Source of the DNA: Anaspis maculata
Taxonomy: Eukaryota; Arthropoda; Insecta; Coleoptera; Scraptiidae
Assembly (NCBI GenBank): GCA_949128115.1
Contig: OX421961.1
Coordinates: forward strand, 103,896,363-103,960,362
Direction of reading: 5' to 3'
DNA: 64,000 nucleotides
Under the pieces are notes generated by a model that was given only the letters and a program-made list of their open reading frames with translations, was not told the DNA's origin and ran no database searches. Positions 1 to 11,309 of the stretch are shown here, piece by piece. A program made the translations under genes and the position numbers. Numbering within the stretch: position 1 is the first letter of the stretch; each line of letters begins with the position of its first letter.

Positions 1-1800
1 TGCGACAATTCACCTCATTCCTTAAAATAGTAGGCCGTTCAAGTGTATTACCACCAAGGTCATTGGTCAAAACACCCCTCCAGAATGACCAACCTCAAAC
101 ATTCAAGTGGTTTTCACTTTTTTTAGGAAGATTTTCAGTGTTGTTCGGTTAATTGTCTTAACAAACACGGATCCCCTCGTGAAAATCCTCGATGTAGCGA
201 TAATACACCTCACCTATCGGTGTATTACATACGACAATTCCACTTCATCAGTTCATTTATTCATTTCAACTTAAGAGACATTCATTTCTTTTTTTCTCAC
301 AACAAAATATATTAATGGTATTACTTTGGTTTTCTCTGAGAAAAATATAAAAAAAATATTTGTTCAAGTTGAAATGGACGAATGAACGATTATAGTATGT
401 ATAGGTACCACCTTGGTGCGGGTCAGTTCTGGTCAATTGAAGGTGTTGCAGCAAGAAACCGCTAGTGAAAAGATCAAATTGGCTTAATCTTAATATTAAT
501 AAAATCTCTGACAAATGGCGACAATCCAAATGTTGATCTATACGTTTATGGCCTCTTGTATCAAGTCCTAGAGCACTAAAAATGTTTTGTATATCTCCAA
601 AGGATCACTTCTTCTTGCACACCGTATTCCTTGCCCATGTCACTTACATAATGTTGCATAGATAGGACTTCATTATTATTCTCTATCCGTCGTTGTTCGA
701 GGTGGGCATCGGAGGTAGGTACTTGTATTTTTTTTTCTCTCATGAATAACGACACAGTGTGCACTAGAAGAGTGGATATGGATGCATGCTCGCACAGTTC
801 ATTGCCGTGATGAATGATACAGGTTAGGCGTTTATCGAGCGAATAAAGATCAAACCGTGCGCCACGTTGTGCGAGACGGACAGACGGACGGACTGGATAC
901 ACCGATTATAAGGCTTGTCTTGATTATATGTTTTGATTTTTGTAATGTATCTCCAAGACAGTGTAATCACTGTGCTTCGGGCAGGGTGATATATTCGGCC
1001 ATTTCTCCCAGAACTTTAGGGTATACATCCACACACACAACACACACAAATGCACAACAAGAGCGCGGTGGTGTTTGAAGAACAGACTCCGCGTCCGATT
1101 CCCGAGAGATATTCAAAGTCTGGAGGTTCGGTGTTTTAATAATGAAGTGCTTTCTAATTAAAAGCGGTCGAGAAATTATTGAGGTATGGTCGAGCCTGGA
1201 TTTCTGAAAATCTCTCATTATAGACTTCTGCCTATACCGTGGGCTTCACCGATGGAATATAATTAAGAATCAAGCTGAAGATTGACAAACTAATTCATGT
1301 CGTTGCTCGTTCTTTTATAACTATTTTTCTTGGCTGTAAAATAAACAATCGTACAGCATGTTAATTAACAAAGCGATATACTTATGCAAAGGGTCTAGCA
1401 GGGCTATAAGGGTGATTTCATGTAGAGGGAGTTTATGGCAAAATGTCAATAGTGTCATTGTCATCTGTCAAGTTTCATCCATTTCGGAGTCAGCGTCAAC
1501 CAGACTAACCTCACTAAATACTGTCATTTTTACGTGTTTTGTTCACATACTGTTCGGCGTTCACGAGATCGAAATTGTGATTTCTAATAATTCTAACAAT
1601 GCCTTACACCTAATTTGTGCCCAAATTCAATTCCCTAAGCCTGCCGGTGATTAGGTAAACGAATTTCGTGCAATACCCTATTGTCAAGAAGCCTGATAGC
1701 CGCGCTACCCTGACATTACACATCTATACTTGTATATAGGTGATGCAAAATAATAATAATAGGGTCTTGTACAAAATTATTTTCTTATTGGCGTATAGTT
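1..1800. other. AT-rich stretch without a resolved gene
   Basis: No exon or mobile element could be defined here. A small inverted repeat pairs about 251-275 with 364-390 (GTTCATTTATTCATTTC against its complement). On the minus strand 576-902 is open for 108 codons, and its last third has a mixed composition that could be coding. I recognise no family, and a GTAAGT inside it near 645 (minus) would also allow a splice donor. A GACGGACAGACGGACGG run near 878 is a simple repeat. Nothing else stands out. Confidence 0.3.
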
Positions 1801-1810
1801 CGATGTCTGA

Positions 1811-2050
1811 CCGTCAGTTCCACAAAAAAAGATGATCAGTGATCAAGCTGATTCCAGATCAACTGAACTTTATTATTCTGCTGAATGCTATAGTCGATTA
1901 GCCACAAAAGTGCCTGCAATCTGTAGTAGGCCCATAATTTTTTCACTATTGACAGATGAACCAGCATTCCATTGATCAGTCAGCTACAAATTGACAGACA
2001 AAAAATCGCGGATCAACTGATCTCGTATTATCTTCGTTGTGAGCTCACGG
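1811..2050 (+). mobile_element. 240-bp MITE, family M3, copy 1
   Basis: Begins CCGTCAGTTCCACAAAA and ends with the near-complement (...CTCACGG), giving terminal inverted repeats of about 17 bp. It is flanked on both sides by TGA (1808-1810 and 2051-2053), the target-site duplication. The same sequence recurs at 46483-46719 (same orientation) and 48917-49160 (opposite). The interior carries repeated TGATCA-rich motifs and no reading frame, so it is a non-autonomous DNA transposon. The 3-bp duplication with outer T and A fits PIF/Harbinger-like integration, but this is inference because no transposase is present. Confidence 0.8.
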
Positions 2051-2300
2051 TGAGTGAATAAAATTAACTACTGTCCAGTTGAGAAAAGTACTAAAAAATC
2101 TCCGGCACCGAAAATGAAAATGAAAACTTATACAGCTCATCACAGTCCATCGAATCAAATCGAGTGAATAAGCGTGCCAAAAGCAGTGCCGGGTTGCCAC
2201 ATAGCCAAGAGGATCTAAAAAAAAAGTCAACCTCAAAACGTTCCTGGGAAAATAGGAAAAAATGTTCCCGGAAATAACGTCATCAAAAAATTAGTCATTT

Positions 2301-3655
2301 AAGAATAAGAATAAGAATAAGAAGAGTTTATTTTCAACAGGCAAAAGTGCCCAGTCATAGGAAAATACAATAGATTAAATCACAGAAGAATATCACTAGT
2401 CACAATAATTTAGAATACTGGTCTGTATAACATTAAAGGAACAATGTGAAAAGAAAATATCACAGTTTGTCGAATGTCTGTTAAAATTGCTGCACACAGT
2501 GTATATCGGACTCCTGATTGGAGCATTGCTGTTGGGAGTGTCGCAGTAAAACGTAGAATGGTGTCTCGCATTTAATCGAGGCACCAAAAATTTGAGTCGC
2601 TCAAGGAGCTCTGGGCAGTCGATAGAATTATGTATTAAGTTATACAAAAATCTGACACTCAACACTGTGTGTCTTTTCTCCAGCGAGATAGCCTCGTTCC
2701 GGATCAACAACAAATTGTGGTCGAACCCCTGAGGAGGATACACACCATCAAGCGTGTATGACAAAAAATTTATGAATCTTCTCTGGACTGATTCAAGTCT
2801 GTTCACGTGAATGCTGTATATGGGATACCAAATCAATGAAGCATATTCCAGCTTTGATCTTACTAGACTGCTATAAAGTGCATTGAGACAAGAAGCACTT
2901 TTGAACTCTCTGCAGGTGTAGTCGTATACGAAACCAAGCATCCTGAGTGAAGACGAAATTACATCATCCACGTGATACCTGAAAGAAAAAGAACTGTCAA
3001 AGACGACTCCGAGATCCCTAACAACCTCACCACGCCTTACGACCACCCGGCCTATATTATAGTCATGCGTGACTGGTCTCAGCTTTCTGGTGAATGTGAC
3101 CACAACGCACTTATCAACGTTCAGAGAGTAGAGGCCGTTTCCACTGCACCACTCACAAACAGCATCCACACATCTCTGCAATGCAGCACAATCGAACGTC
3201 GTATCTATCGTAGAGTAAATTTTCAGGTCATTAGCGAACATCAGCTTATTACAGTTTATTGCTCCAGCTAAGTCGTTTATATAGATCAGAAATAGCAGTG
3301 GTCCCCACTTGGCACCCTGAGCAACTCCAAAAGTTGGAACATATGGACCGGACCTAGTGAAGTGACACGTGACACGATGCTCTCTATCAAAGAGATAGGA
3401 GCGAAACAACCGCAACAGTGGTGAGCAAAAGCCAAGTCTATCAAGCTTACGCATCAGCAGGTTCAGATCTATCTGATCAAAAGCTTTAGAAATGTCCGTG
3501 TAGACCACGTCGACCTGTCCGTGCGAATCCAAAACCTCAGACACATGCTGCAAAAAGCATGCCAGATTCGTGACGGTGGATCGCTTCTCCATGAAACCAT
3601 GCTGAGACAGTGAAATGTCATTTGTCCTAATGTGGCTCAACTTATGGCATCGAAA
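2301..3655 (-). mobile_element. 5'-truncated LINE (jockey/CR1-like), 3' end intact
   Basis: Read on the minus strand, this is the 3' part of a non-LTR retrotransposon: RT domain, stop codon, a roughly 90-bp 3' UTR with an AATAAA-type signal, then a terminal TTCTTA-type microsatellite (AAGAAT repeats at 2301-2324 on the plus strand) instead of a plain poly(A). The 5' side stops near 3655, where sequence changes abruptly to the GC-rich minisatellite at 3660-3975. Truncation at the 5' end is usual for LINE insertions. Placement in the jockey/CR1 group rests on remembered RT motif style, not on an alignment. Confidence 0.85.
2396..3655 (-). pseudogene. LINE reverse transcriptase, C-terminal part, catalytic site broken
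   Basis: An open frame of more than 400 codons, unusually long for a decayed element. In order it shows the RT entry segment (QHGFMEKRSTVTNL), motif A with its aspartate (YTDISKAFDQID), motif B (GVAQGAKWGPLLFLIYIND, normally GVPQGS..GP) and motif C reading FANDLKIY where active enzymes have F/YADD. Thumb-like sequence follows (VRDLGVVFD, RSKLEYASLIWYP, RLESVQRRFINFL), then a stop just before the 3' UTR. The loss of the first catalytic aspartate of the ADD box means this copy cannot polymerise. The frame continues upstream to 3793, but that part is translated minisatellite. No endonuclease domain is present because of 5' truncation. Confidence 0.85.
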
Positions 3656-3659
3656 AACC

Positions 3660-3975
3660 CAAGGGATTCGTTGGAGCTCTGGAAGCCAAGATAAGATACA
3701 AGAGGGCTCATTGTGGCTCGAAGTGTGGTTCCAAACGACACATAAGGACAAACGGCAACCCGATAGAGCTCCGGCTTTCACATAAGGCAACAAGGGCGCT
3801 TGTTGAAGCTCCGAAAGCCACGTAAAAATGCAAGGGGGCTAGACAGGGCTTCAAACGGCATTTAATACACGAGGAGGTCCAGTGGAGCTCTGACACAAGA
3901 GGCCGGAATTTTGAAAGCCATAAAGGAGCAAGCTGGGGGCTCATCAAAGCTCCAACTACGCTTGATGACACAAGA
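3660..3975. repeat. GC-rich degenerate minisatellite, copy 1
   Basis: A loose tandem repeat built from words such as GGGGGCTC, GAGCTCC or GAGCTTC, AAACGACAC and ACACAAG, with a unit of roughly 50-60 bp. It is much richer in G+C than its surroundings. The same words recur at 39050-39450 (same orientation) and, reversed, at 58260-60110 inside a compound hairpin. It has no coding character of its own. Open frames running through it are by-products of low stop-codon content. Confidence 0.65.
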
Positions 3976-4029
3976 ATGTCAGTGTCAGATAGGGCTCATG
4001 GCTTATATGGAAAGACCATGACAGAAAAA

Positions 4030-4432
4030 GCCCCAGGAACTTCACAGTAAACATATCCCCCGGCACTCTTGAGAAAGTGAGTATCTGCGTCTTGTCCTCG
4101 TTTATCTTCATTTTGTTTGTGTTAAACCAAGCCCTTGCATCGTCTATGATGTTGTGCAAATTGCGAGACAGCTCCGGTTGATCTCTCCATTTCATCAGAA
4201 AGGATGTCTTATAAGCGAAGTGGCAGCTCATCCAAGCTCCCACGTGTGTTGGCAAGTCGTTCATAAAAATGATGAAGAAGATCGGCCCCAGGATGGAGCC
4301 CTGCGGTACACCCGTGAAGGTGATTTTTGACTCGAATATCTTGCCATTCATTATGACCACCTGTTCACGGTTTGCCAGGTATGAGGCCACCAGTTGATTG
4401 CAAGCCTTCAACTCCATAGTGTTTTAGTTTCC
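4030..4432 (-). pseudogene. LINE reverse transcriptase fragment (downstream half of a split copy)
   Basis: Minus-strand translation gives KLKHYGVEGL, then after a frameshift near 4400 LVASYLANREQVVI, motif B GVPQGSILGPIFFIIFMNDL, a ruined motif C (FAYKTSF where YADDT is expected), then INEDKTQILTF and KFLGL. It belongs with 6574-7195, which supplies the upstream RT segments including motif A. The 4436-6570 palindrome lies exactly between them, so the two halves were one element before that insertion. It is inactive through frameshift, mutated catalytic box and disruption. Confidence 0.85.
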
Positions 4433-4435
4433 TTA

Positions 4436-6570
4436 TACTCCGGACGCTAAGGTCAAAATTTAGGGGACACCCTTCACTTTTATAACACGCAATGCCACTT
4501 GGCATACCTGTTGCCGAGACCATGTTTGACCGATTAAGATCAGGAGCCAAAGTCGTAGGTGATGCAGGCGCCGTATACAGGGTCGTATAGAAAAAAAGTG
4601 AAAAACTCGCATATCAATAACCGAACCAGATGGATTGATGTTAATAGGCACATATATCCACAATATATTACTTATCAAGGAAGAGTCAACGGCTTTGGAA
4701 AATCTTGAGCGGTTTCTGAAAAATTCAGGAGAAACTGAATTTTCTTCTGAATAATTTTTTTCTCGGTAAATCAGTGAACTTTCAAGATATCGAAGTGCAA
4801 CTTGGTAGTTTTATTGCCAACATTGTCATGAATCAAAAACAATCAGGAACCAAATGCAGGGCCTGCTATTTCCAGAAGTGAGACAGTCGACTTTTTCTTT
4901 CTTCGTGACCGCCATCTTGAACCTCCGTTTCACTCAACAGTTGGAAAAGTGACAGTCGAATGTGAGAATGTTAGCATCCAGTCACCCTATCACGAAAAAG
5001 ATGGCCTTGAAGCAAGGTGAGGGTGTGTTTATCGAGAAAACATTGTCACCCAAGGTTTTTATGGTAATACGCATTGGCAGCGCCTGTGATGGCTAATGAG
5101 AGATTTGAAAGAGCAGAGTGAGTTCGTTGTCACAATCCTACATTCATTTTGAGCTGAATTACCAAAATTCATGATGATCGGTTCAAAGGTAAACTCCTGA
5201 TGGCTTGCTGAACAAAATAGGTGGCGCTTTTTGGTGAGAAATGCAAAAAAATCGGGCTATCATTATCATGTTATCCCTCACGAAGAAAAGGCTGTTGCAA
5301 ACACTGAAACAAATCAACGCTGAAATGCTTCGTGAGATTGAAGCCTATATTCTTAAGTCAATAAATGATGGACACATGCGTCCGGTTGCCAGAGAGAAGA
5401 CATGGAAGGCGTGCATGCAGAAAAAAAATTCAAAATTCTTATTCACATATTTCATTCAGAAACCCACCAAAAGTTGATGATCAACAATATTACATCCATT
5501 TTGAGATTTAGTACCAAAATTTATCATCATCGCGCCAGAGACAAAATTTTGGTAGCTTTCTGAAAATGATACGTGGCTCAGAACTTGGAAAAAACATTCT
5601 GCATGCCAGTCTCTCATGTCTTCTCTCTAACAAAGGGACGCATGTGTCCAACATTTTATGGCTCAAGATTATAAGGTTGACTCTCCCAAAACATTTCAGC
5701 GTTGATTAGTTTCAGTGTTTGCAATCCCTCTTAATGAGGGATGACATGATGATGATTGCTCGATTTTTTTGCATTTTTCACCAAAAAGCTCCACATATTT
5801 GGTTCAGCAAGCCACCAAAAATTTACCTTTGGACCGATCATCATTAATTTTGGTAATTCAGCTCGTAATGAATTTAGGATTGTGGAAAAGAGCTCACTCT
5901 GCTCTTTCAAATCTCTGATTAGCCATCACAGGAGCTGCGAATGCGTATTAGCATGAAAACCTTGGGTAACACTGTTTTCTTGATGAAGAGACCCTTACCT
6001 TGCTTCAAGGCTATCTTTTTTATAATAGAGTGACTGGATGTCAACTAGCTCACATTCTGTTATCACTTTTTTAACTGTTGAGTAAAACGGAGATTCAATA
6101 TGGCGGTCGCGAAGAAAAAAAGTTCACTGTCTTATTTTTGGAAATAGCGGTTCTTGCATTTGGCTCCTGATCGTTTTTGATTCACGACCATACTGGCCAT
6201 AGAACTACCAAGTTGCACTTCGATATCTTGAAAATTCACTGATTCACCGAGAAATAAAATATTTAGAAGAAAATTCAGTTTTTCCTGAATATTTCAAGAA
6301 CCCCTCAAGATTTTCCAAAACCGTTGACATTTCCTTGATGGGTAATATATTGTGAATATATGTGCCTATTCACGTGAATCCATCTGGTTTGGTAATTAAT
6401 ATACAATTTTTTTACATTTTTTTCTATACGACACCCTGTATACGACGCCTGCATTGCTTGCGACTTTGGCTCCTGATCTCAATCAGTCCAACATGGTCTC
6501 GGCAACAGGTATGCCAAGTGGCATTGCTTGTTATAAATGTGAAGGGTATTATACCTTAACATCCGGACTA
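4436..6570. mobile_element. Foldback (palindromic) DNA element, family TAG-TCCGG, copy A
   Basis: A 2135-bp near-complete palindrome: the left arm (4436 to about 5490) is the reverse complement of the right arm (about 5520-6570) with scattered mismatches. The left end reads TACTCCGGACGCTAAGG, and the right end, complemented, reads TAGTCCGGATGTTAAGG. TTA flanks both ends (4433-4435 and 6571-6573), and the element interrupts a LINE reading frame at that point, so insertion is certain. Arms share GCCACTTGGCAT near the ends and TTTCCAG..GACAGTCGACTTTTTCTTTC deeper in with copy B at 14603-16770. It has no transposase and is presumably mobilised in trans. The 3-bp TTA duplication is as in PIF/Harbinger; that assignment is inference. 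Confidence 0.85.
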
Positions 6571-6573
6571 TTA

Positions 6574-7195
6574 AAAGTGGATGATGTTGAACTGAGTCAA
6601 AGGCTTCACTAAGGTCGCAGAGAGCTATCTGAGCCTCATCCCGATCATCCAGCGCCTCCGTGATCTTCTCAAGAACTTCCAGTAGGGCACTTGTTGTTTA
6701 TTTATTTGTGCCTGAATCCGTGTTGTGATTTCGTTGGATTTTTTTTCTCGAAAAACTTTACTGGACGATTCTTGATTTCTGTTTCGAATATCTTGGAAAA
6801 GGTCGGAAGAACTAATATTGGGCGGTAGTTATCCAAGCTGGTTAGACCTGCGTTTTTTTGAAGAGGTATCACCTTATCCTGTTTGAGTTCTTCTGGAAAA
6901 ATTCCTCCCCGAAAACATTTGTTCGCAAGAAGAGTTATTGGAGATGGGATGTCGTTTTTCATTTCCTTCAGTACTTGCGATGAAAATCCATAGATATCTT
7001 GTGAACGTTTCGCTCTCATTGAAATCATTACTTTCCCAATTTCTTTTCCCTCAACATCACAGAAATAACAATAAGACTTTGAGTTACCAATGTTAAGGTT
7101 ACTGAGGAAGTCCAGTGGTTGAGTTCCTGTTTCTAAAATGCTTTGCACTGTCCTCTCTCCAATGCTGCATAAGTAATCGAGGCGTTCTTTGCAAA
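6574..7195 (-). pseudogene. LINE reverse transcriptase fragment (upstream half of a split copy)
   Basis: Minus-strand translation runs ERTVQSILETG, IPSPITLLANKCFRGG, FPEELKQDKVIPLQK, LDNYRPILVLPTFSKIFE and QHGFR, then after a frameshift the motif A block CDLSEAFDSVQHHPLL ending at about 6578. These are the fingers and palm entry segments of a non-LTR RT in correct order. The next residues of the original protein (KLKHYGVEGL) are found at 4432, across the inserted palindrome. Upstream of 7195 the homology fades. Decayed, with at least one frameshift. Confidence 0.85.
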
Positions 7196-7339
7196 AACCT
7201 CATTTGTCAATTTTAAAAAACTGCTGCTTCACGTATTCCATTATGAATATTTTAATACATCAATATGAATACATCAAAATGATTGTTTGTGTTTTTGCGA
7301 AAGCGACATAATTTCAAAAAAGTACAACTTTGGAATGAA

Positions 7340-7640
7340 CGTAGGGTTCATGGTAGAAAAGAGAAAATGTGTTTTTCAACATGATCTGTCAGTGGGAAAT
7401 GTACTGTCAAAAAGTGACAGAAAATTTTGACAGCAATTTCGATTTTTGAAGCTGTCAAAATAAACACTTCAAGGCTAAATAACTCGAGAAATAGCAAACG
7501 GATTTCAACCAAATTTTGTTTGTAACAAGAATACCCGCCAGGGACTCGATGGAATATGTGCAGCTTCGATTGAAATCAGGCGTGCAATTTTAATTTGAAA
7601 AAATCAATTTTCTTCGGAAAACTGGTGAAAATGGGCTTGT
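7340..7640 (+). repeat. Dispersed TGACAG-rich repeat, copy 1
   Basis: Shares with 11310-11880 the string GGTAGAAAAG(A/G)GAAA, a GATCTGTCAG..GAAATGT block, the small hairpin CTGTCAAAAAGTGACAG, and AACTCGAGAA...GGATTTC followed by CAAA. The region is full of TGTCA/TGACA words. It is non-coding and its element class is unknown. Confidence 0.5.
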
Positions 7641-7747
7641 GCCACGTTTTTTTCTGAAGGTTCTGAATCGATTTCCATACAACTTTGTGGACATGTGTCA
7701 GGTGGTGTGCAGACGTGAAAATAAGCTTTACTCACAACCACTATGGT

Positions 7748-9706
7748 AATAGGGTAGTGACCTATTTTCTTCTTATTATTTTTTTTTAAAGTTCACTTCT
7801 TGATAAGTGACGCTATATAGCTGACAGATTTTTTCTCGTAAGTTTTCTTGGTAAAAAAAATTATGAACTTTTTCGATCATTTCAAATGTGGCGCGATGAC
7901 GTCACAATCTTTCATAGGCGGAGAAGCAGGCTTGACAACATTACAGAACTTACTACAAAAAGCACTAGCGTCAACCTGTCAACGCTCATCATAACAGCTG
8001 ATTGTTATTGGCGAAAATCAGCGGCCACCAGAAGGCGCTGAATGCAGTCAAACATGGTGGCCCAAGAGGCCTTGACAAATAGGTACCCAGCGCACAGCCC
8101 AGCGCAGTAGCCACGCAGTAGCGCAGTAGCACTCGAAAGTTGACAGTACCTACTCCAAATCATAAGAATATTGACAGTTTTGACAGTTGAAAAATAATTA
8201 ATTTTTTTTTCTTCCTTGTCTACCACATCGTCGTGAATGTGAGCGAGTGAGTGTTGTAGTTTGACTTGAATTACTGCGTTAGTATACGCCGATGGACACA
8301 ATGCACAATGCAGCAGCAAAAGCCGATACGTAAGTTGGTGAAATGCTGGCCGAAAAATGCAATCTCTGAATGCTTAGTTATTTACATTACAGATTACAGG
8401 TGTTGAGTTGTGTGAGCGAGCCCCTTGCACACAAGGTGAAAATACTAAGCCCCCACAAGACAAGGCATAGGTACAACAGGACGCATCACGAAAATGAGCC
8501 AACAATTATCGGTTAGGCCAGAAAGATAAACATTCTTTTGGAGTAATCGTACGACTCATACATTGACTGTGAAGTAAAATTTCAGTACCTAGCTAATAAG
8601 CATTTACCGCTGTCTAGAATAATAAAAATCATAGTTTATCAATAATAATTGAGTATTCTTCAATCATAAGTTTAATCAAAGCATCATCGGTTGATATTAG
8701 GTAGTGTTTCTACAATGGAAAATATTTTCATATCGATTAAGTTGTTCTAAATCTGAACTGATGAGGCGAGTGACGGATTCTGATTTGCAGGCCAAGTATC
8801 TTCTCTCAATACCGCTGGCGTTGATCTCCAGGCTCTCCGGCTGCTCTCACTGGCTTATCGGAGATGGCTTCCCGAGTTCACAATACTGTTCTAACAACTG
8901 GTCCACAGAATCTAACGTCCAAATGGTTTTCAATTATCCATTTATGAGACATAACAAAGCACAAGAGTCGCAGTGAGCCCCAGTCACCCCACACACGATT
9001 ACATGACCTGCCTCAATCACTTCTTCGCACTTTGTCGAGTCGAGAGGGGGCTGATTTGGTCACCAACATGACCATAAATATTGGGCAAATAAATCTGTAT
9101 TATCGGCATTTTCTAAAACAAAAATAAGTTAGAAATACTGCTACGAAATTCCATTCCCAACGAACCCCCAGTTCTTGGCCCACTGTTACGCTTTCACTGA
9201 CAGCTATCACTGTTGACAGCTGTTGTGATGTAAATGCGCACTGCGTTTACTACCTATTTGTCAAGGCCCCTTGGGCCACCATGTTTTATTGCGTACAGCG
9301 CTACCACGCGGAAAAGATTTTCGCCAATATTTTTAACGCTTTGTGTATCTGTGCGGTGATTCGTGTTGTTGAGTTGTTTAGCTTGAAAATATGGAAAGTT
9401 GGTAAAATCTTTCATGATTTATGAATATTTCAAAATTCCATCAGACTTTAATGGTTATGTTATGCTGGCAAACGTCAACGTCAACACTGACACACAGGCA
9501 ACGGAGGTGGGGTCATCCCCGTCACAGCCCGCCTTGCAGCTCGGTAGATTTGAAATCGTTCGCAAAAGTAGCCACTTTCAAGGCAGATTTTGAGACACTT
9601 GGAACTTTTTTTTTCGAATTTTCACGAAGCGTAGCTTGTTAATTAGGCTCTACATTCGATTAGTATGATTTTTTTTATATTTTTCGATGGTGGTCACTAC
9701 CCTATT
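7748..9706. mobile_element. Probable 1.96-kb DNA element with short terminal inverted repeats
   Basis: AATAGGGTAGTGACC at 7748-7762 is repeated in inverse at 9692-9706, a perfect 15-bp match. A second, longer inverted match lies inside: about 8015-8075 against 9255-9335, including AAACATGGTGGCCCAAG and CCTTGACAAATAGGTA. The sequence between is less symmetric than in the true palindromes, and I see no convincing target-site duplication. The left side contains a GATGACGTCAC box also seen in other elements here. This could be a decayed non-autonomous transposon or two nested ones. Confidence 0.45.
8292..8516 (+). CDS. Possible small spliced reading frame (53 codons)
   Basis: An ATG in fair start context (GCCGATGG) opens 12 codons up to GATAC|GTAAGT, a textbook donor at 8330. 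A TTTACATTACAG acceptor follows, ending at 8392. Joining 8292-8329 to 8393-8516 keeps one frame open to a TAG, with a 63-nt intron. The product would be small, with a His/Arg-rich end, and matches nothing I know. It lies inside a putative mobile element, so it may be chance. An expressed transcript crossing 8329/8393 would settle it. Confidence 0.15.
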
Positions 9707-9961
9707 GATTCATTACATACCTAGTAGGAGGTCGGGAAGTGACCCATTGCCGACCTCCCGAGAAAGTGAAGAAATGGTAGCTATAGAAGGGAAATTTCAA
9801 AATATGCATCCAACCAAACAATAAGTGTGTTAATCAGTATTTCCTGAACCACGTTTCAGCAAAATTAATCGGCCTATCTGGAAGTTATGACAAAAAGGTT
9901 ATTTTCAGATTTCAACTTTTGAACGCCTGTAATCCTGCAAGCTGAGTACATGGTTGTGAGT

Positions 9962-10089
9962 AAAATAGTAGACATACTCTCGACGGTAAATACATCATTC
10001 TCGCTTTGGGCTAGAGGCTGTGCCTGAAGGCTCTCTGTGCCCTCAGCAGTAATGATGTATTTCCCGTCTCGGTATGTAATATACTATTT
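9962..10089. repeat. Short hairpin MITE
   Basis: About 128 bp folding on itself: AAAATAGTAGACATACTC..GTAAATACATCATT on the left pairs with AATGATGTATTTCCCGTC..TATACTATTT on the right. The loop contains a further short symmetry. No clear duplication flanks it. It is a non-coding miniature inverted-repeat element. Confidence 0.55.
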
Positions 10090-10468
10090 GGCTACGAAAC
10101 GTCAGTCAGGTATGCACCACAACATGATTGAATAGTATCTAACGTCCGTTTTTTCCGCAATTTTTTCAAATCTTTGGATGAATTTCTCCGGTTTCGATGA
10201 AACTTGGTACATAGGCAATCAGGCAATCGCGGCTGCCAAAACTGGAAAAAGTAATTGTCGAAATACTCACACATCTATGAAATGACATGAAAATTTCAGG
10301 CCGCGGCGAAGTACCAGAAATAAGTATTGAAATGTTGTATTTGTATTGTATTTGTAATTCTTGAGATTTGATTTTATAAAAATCAACGACGAATTTTCTC
10401 TCAAAAATTTCTCGATACATTTTGATTTTATTGTATTTTTTCGAAAATATTCGACCGATGCTGATGTA

Positions 10469-10590
10469 ATTGACCTTTCCAATTTTAGGAGATAGAAAAT
10501 AGCATGGTTTTTTGAGGTCACCTTTGACGTTTTGACGCTTATGACGTTTGGACGTTTCGTTTCTGACTTTTGCGGGAATTTTGAATCGGA
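10469..10590 (+). repeat. Dispersed repeat shared with 56177-56305
   Basis: GACCTTTCCAATTTTAGGAG followed by ATAGAAAA, TTTTGACGTTTTGACG and ATGACGTTT is present in the same order and orientation at 56177-56305. A weaker partial match to its start occurs near 38036. Non-coding; class unknown. Confidence 0.6.
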
Positions 10591-11011
10591 TAGCTATACT
10601 GTTCCCATTATCATGTGGGGAAAGTCATTAGAGCCCATAAGGGAGTTTTTAATGGACGAAGTAATAGAGTTTTTTCGTAGTAAGATGCACGTGTCTGGTG
10701 CAGCGTGATCCCTGCTGGTGCTGGTGCAGCCACACTTCCATCAAGTTTGGTCTTTCGTGAACCGGTGCATGCCGGGTGTATTCGTCTTATTCTCGCACTC
10801 GCATAGAGCGACACAACACCCTTGAACCATTTCTGTAAGTATCTTCTCAGTTTTCCACTATATATAACACACTTATTGGTAAGAACGAGGGTAAGAACAA
10901 GTGAAATCATGAAATCCATGCTGAAATCAAATAAATACACGACAGAGCGCTTGTCAGATTCGAAAATTTCCTATTATGTCAGAAACGAAATGTCATATCT
11001 CAAGAAACATA

Positions 11012-11208
11012 GGGCGCTTTCCAATAACTGCGACAAGACGGATACGCAATGTCAAAGTGCACTTGCCAGCTCAATGCCAAACTCAGCCTCGCCAATGTTT
11101 CGATTGTGTCGACAAGTGGTGCTATTACTGCTATTGGAACGCTACCTGTGTCGAATTGTGTCCATATGTGTCCAATTGTGTCCTTATACGCCTTATTGGG
11201 AAGCGCCC
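11012..11208. mobile_element. Candidate 197-bp MITE
   Basis: GGGCGCTTTCCAATAA at the left end pairs with TTATTGGGAAGCGCCC at the right end (15 of 16). There is no clear target duplication and no coding capacity. The GGGCGC terminus is suggestive of small DNA transposons, but the class is open. Confidence 0.4.
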
Positions 11209-11309
11209 AATGACCTCGATTAACCGTATCTTATGCGCATGACGTCACAGTAAAGAGAGACAACGGAAAATTGGAGACCTCAATTCAGTACAGGCAGGGG
11301 TGAAAGTCG

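Noticed and set aside
3708..3971. Minus-strand 87-codon frame as a gene upstream of the LINE
   Set aside because: It lies wholly in the GC-rich minisatellite, which is open in several frames at all three locations.
7748..9706. Full palindrome like A, B, H, N or P
   Set aside because: Only the outer 15 bp and one internal block of about 60 bp pair; the rest of the two halves does not align, so it was called a probable inverted-repeat element with lower confidence.
10822..11242. Overlapping plus-strand frames (133 and 88 codons) as genes
   Set aside because: They run through the 11012-11208 inverted-repeat element, overlap one another, and show no domain or splice support.
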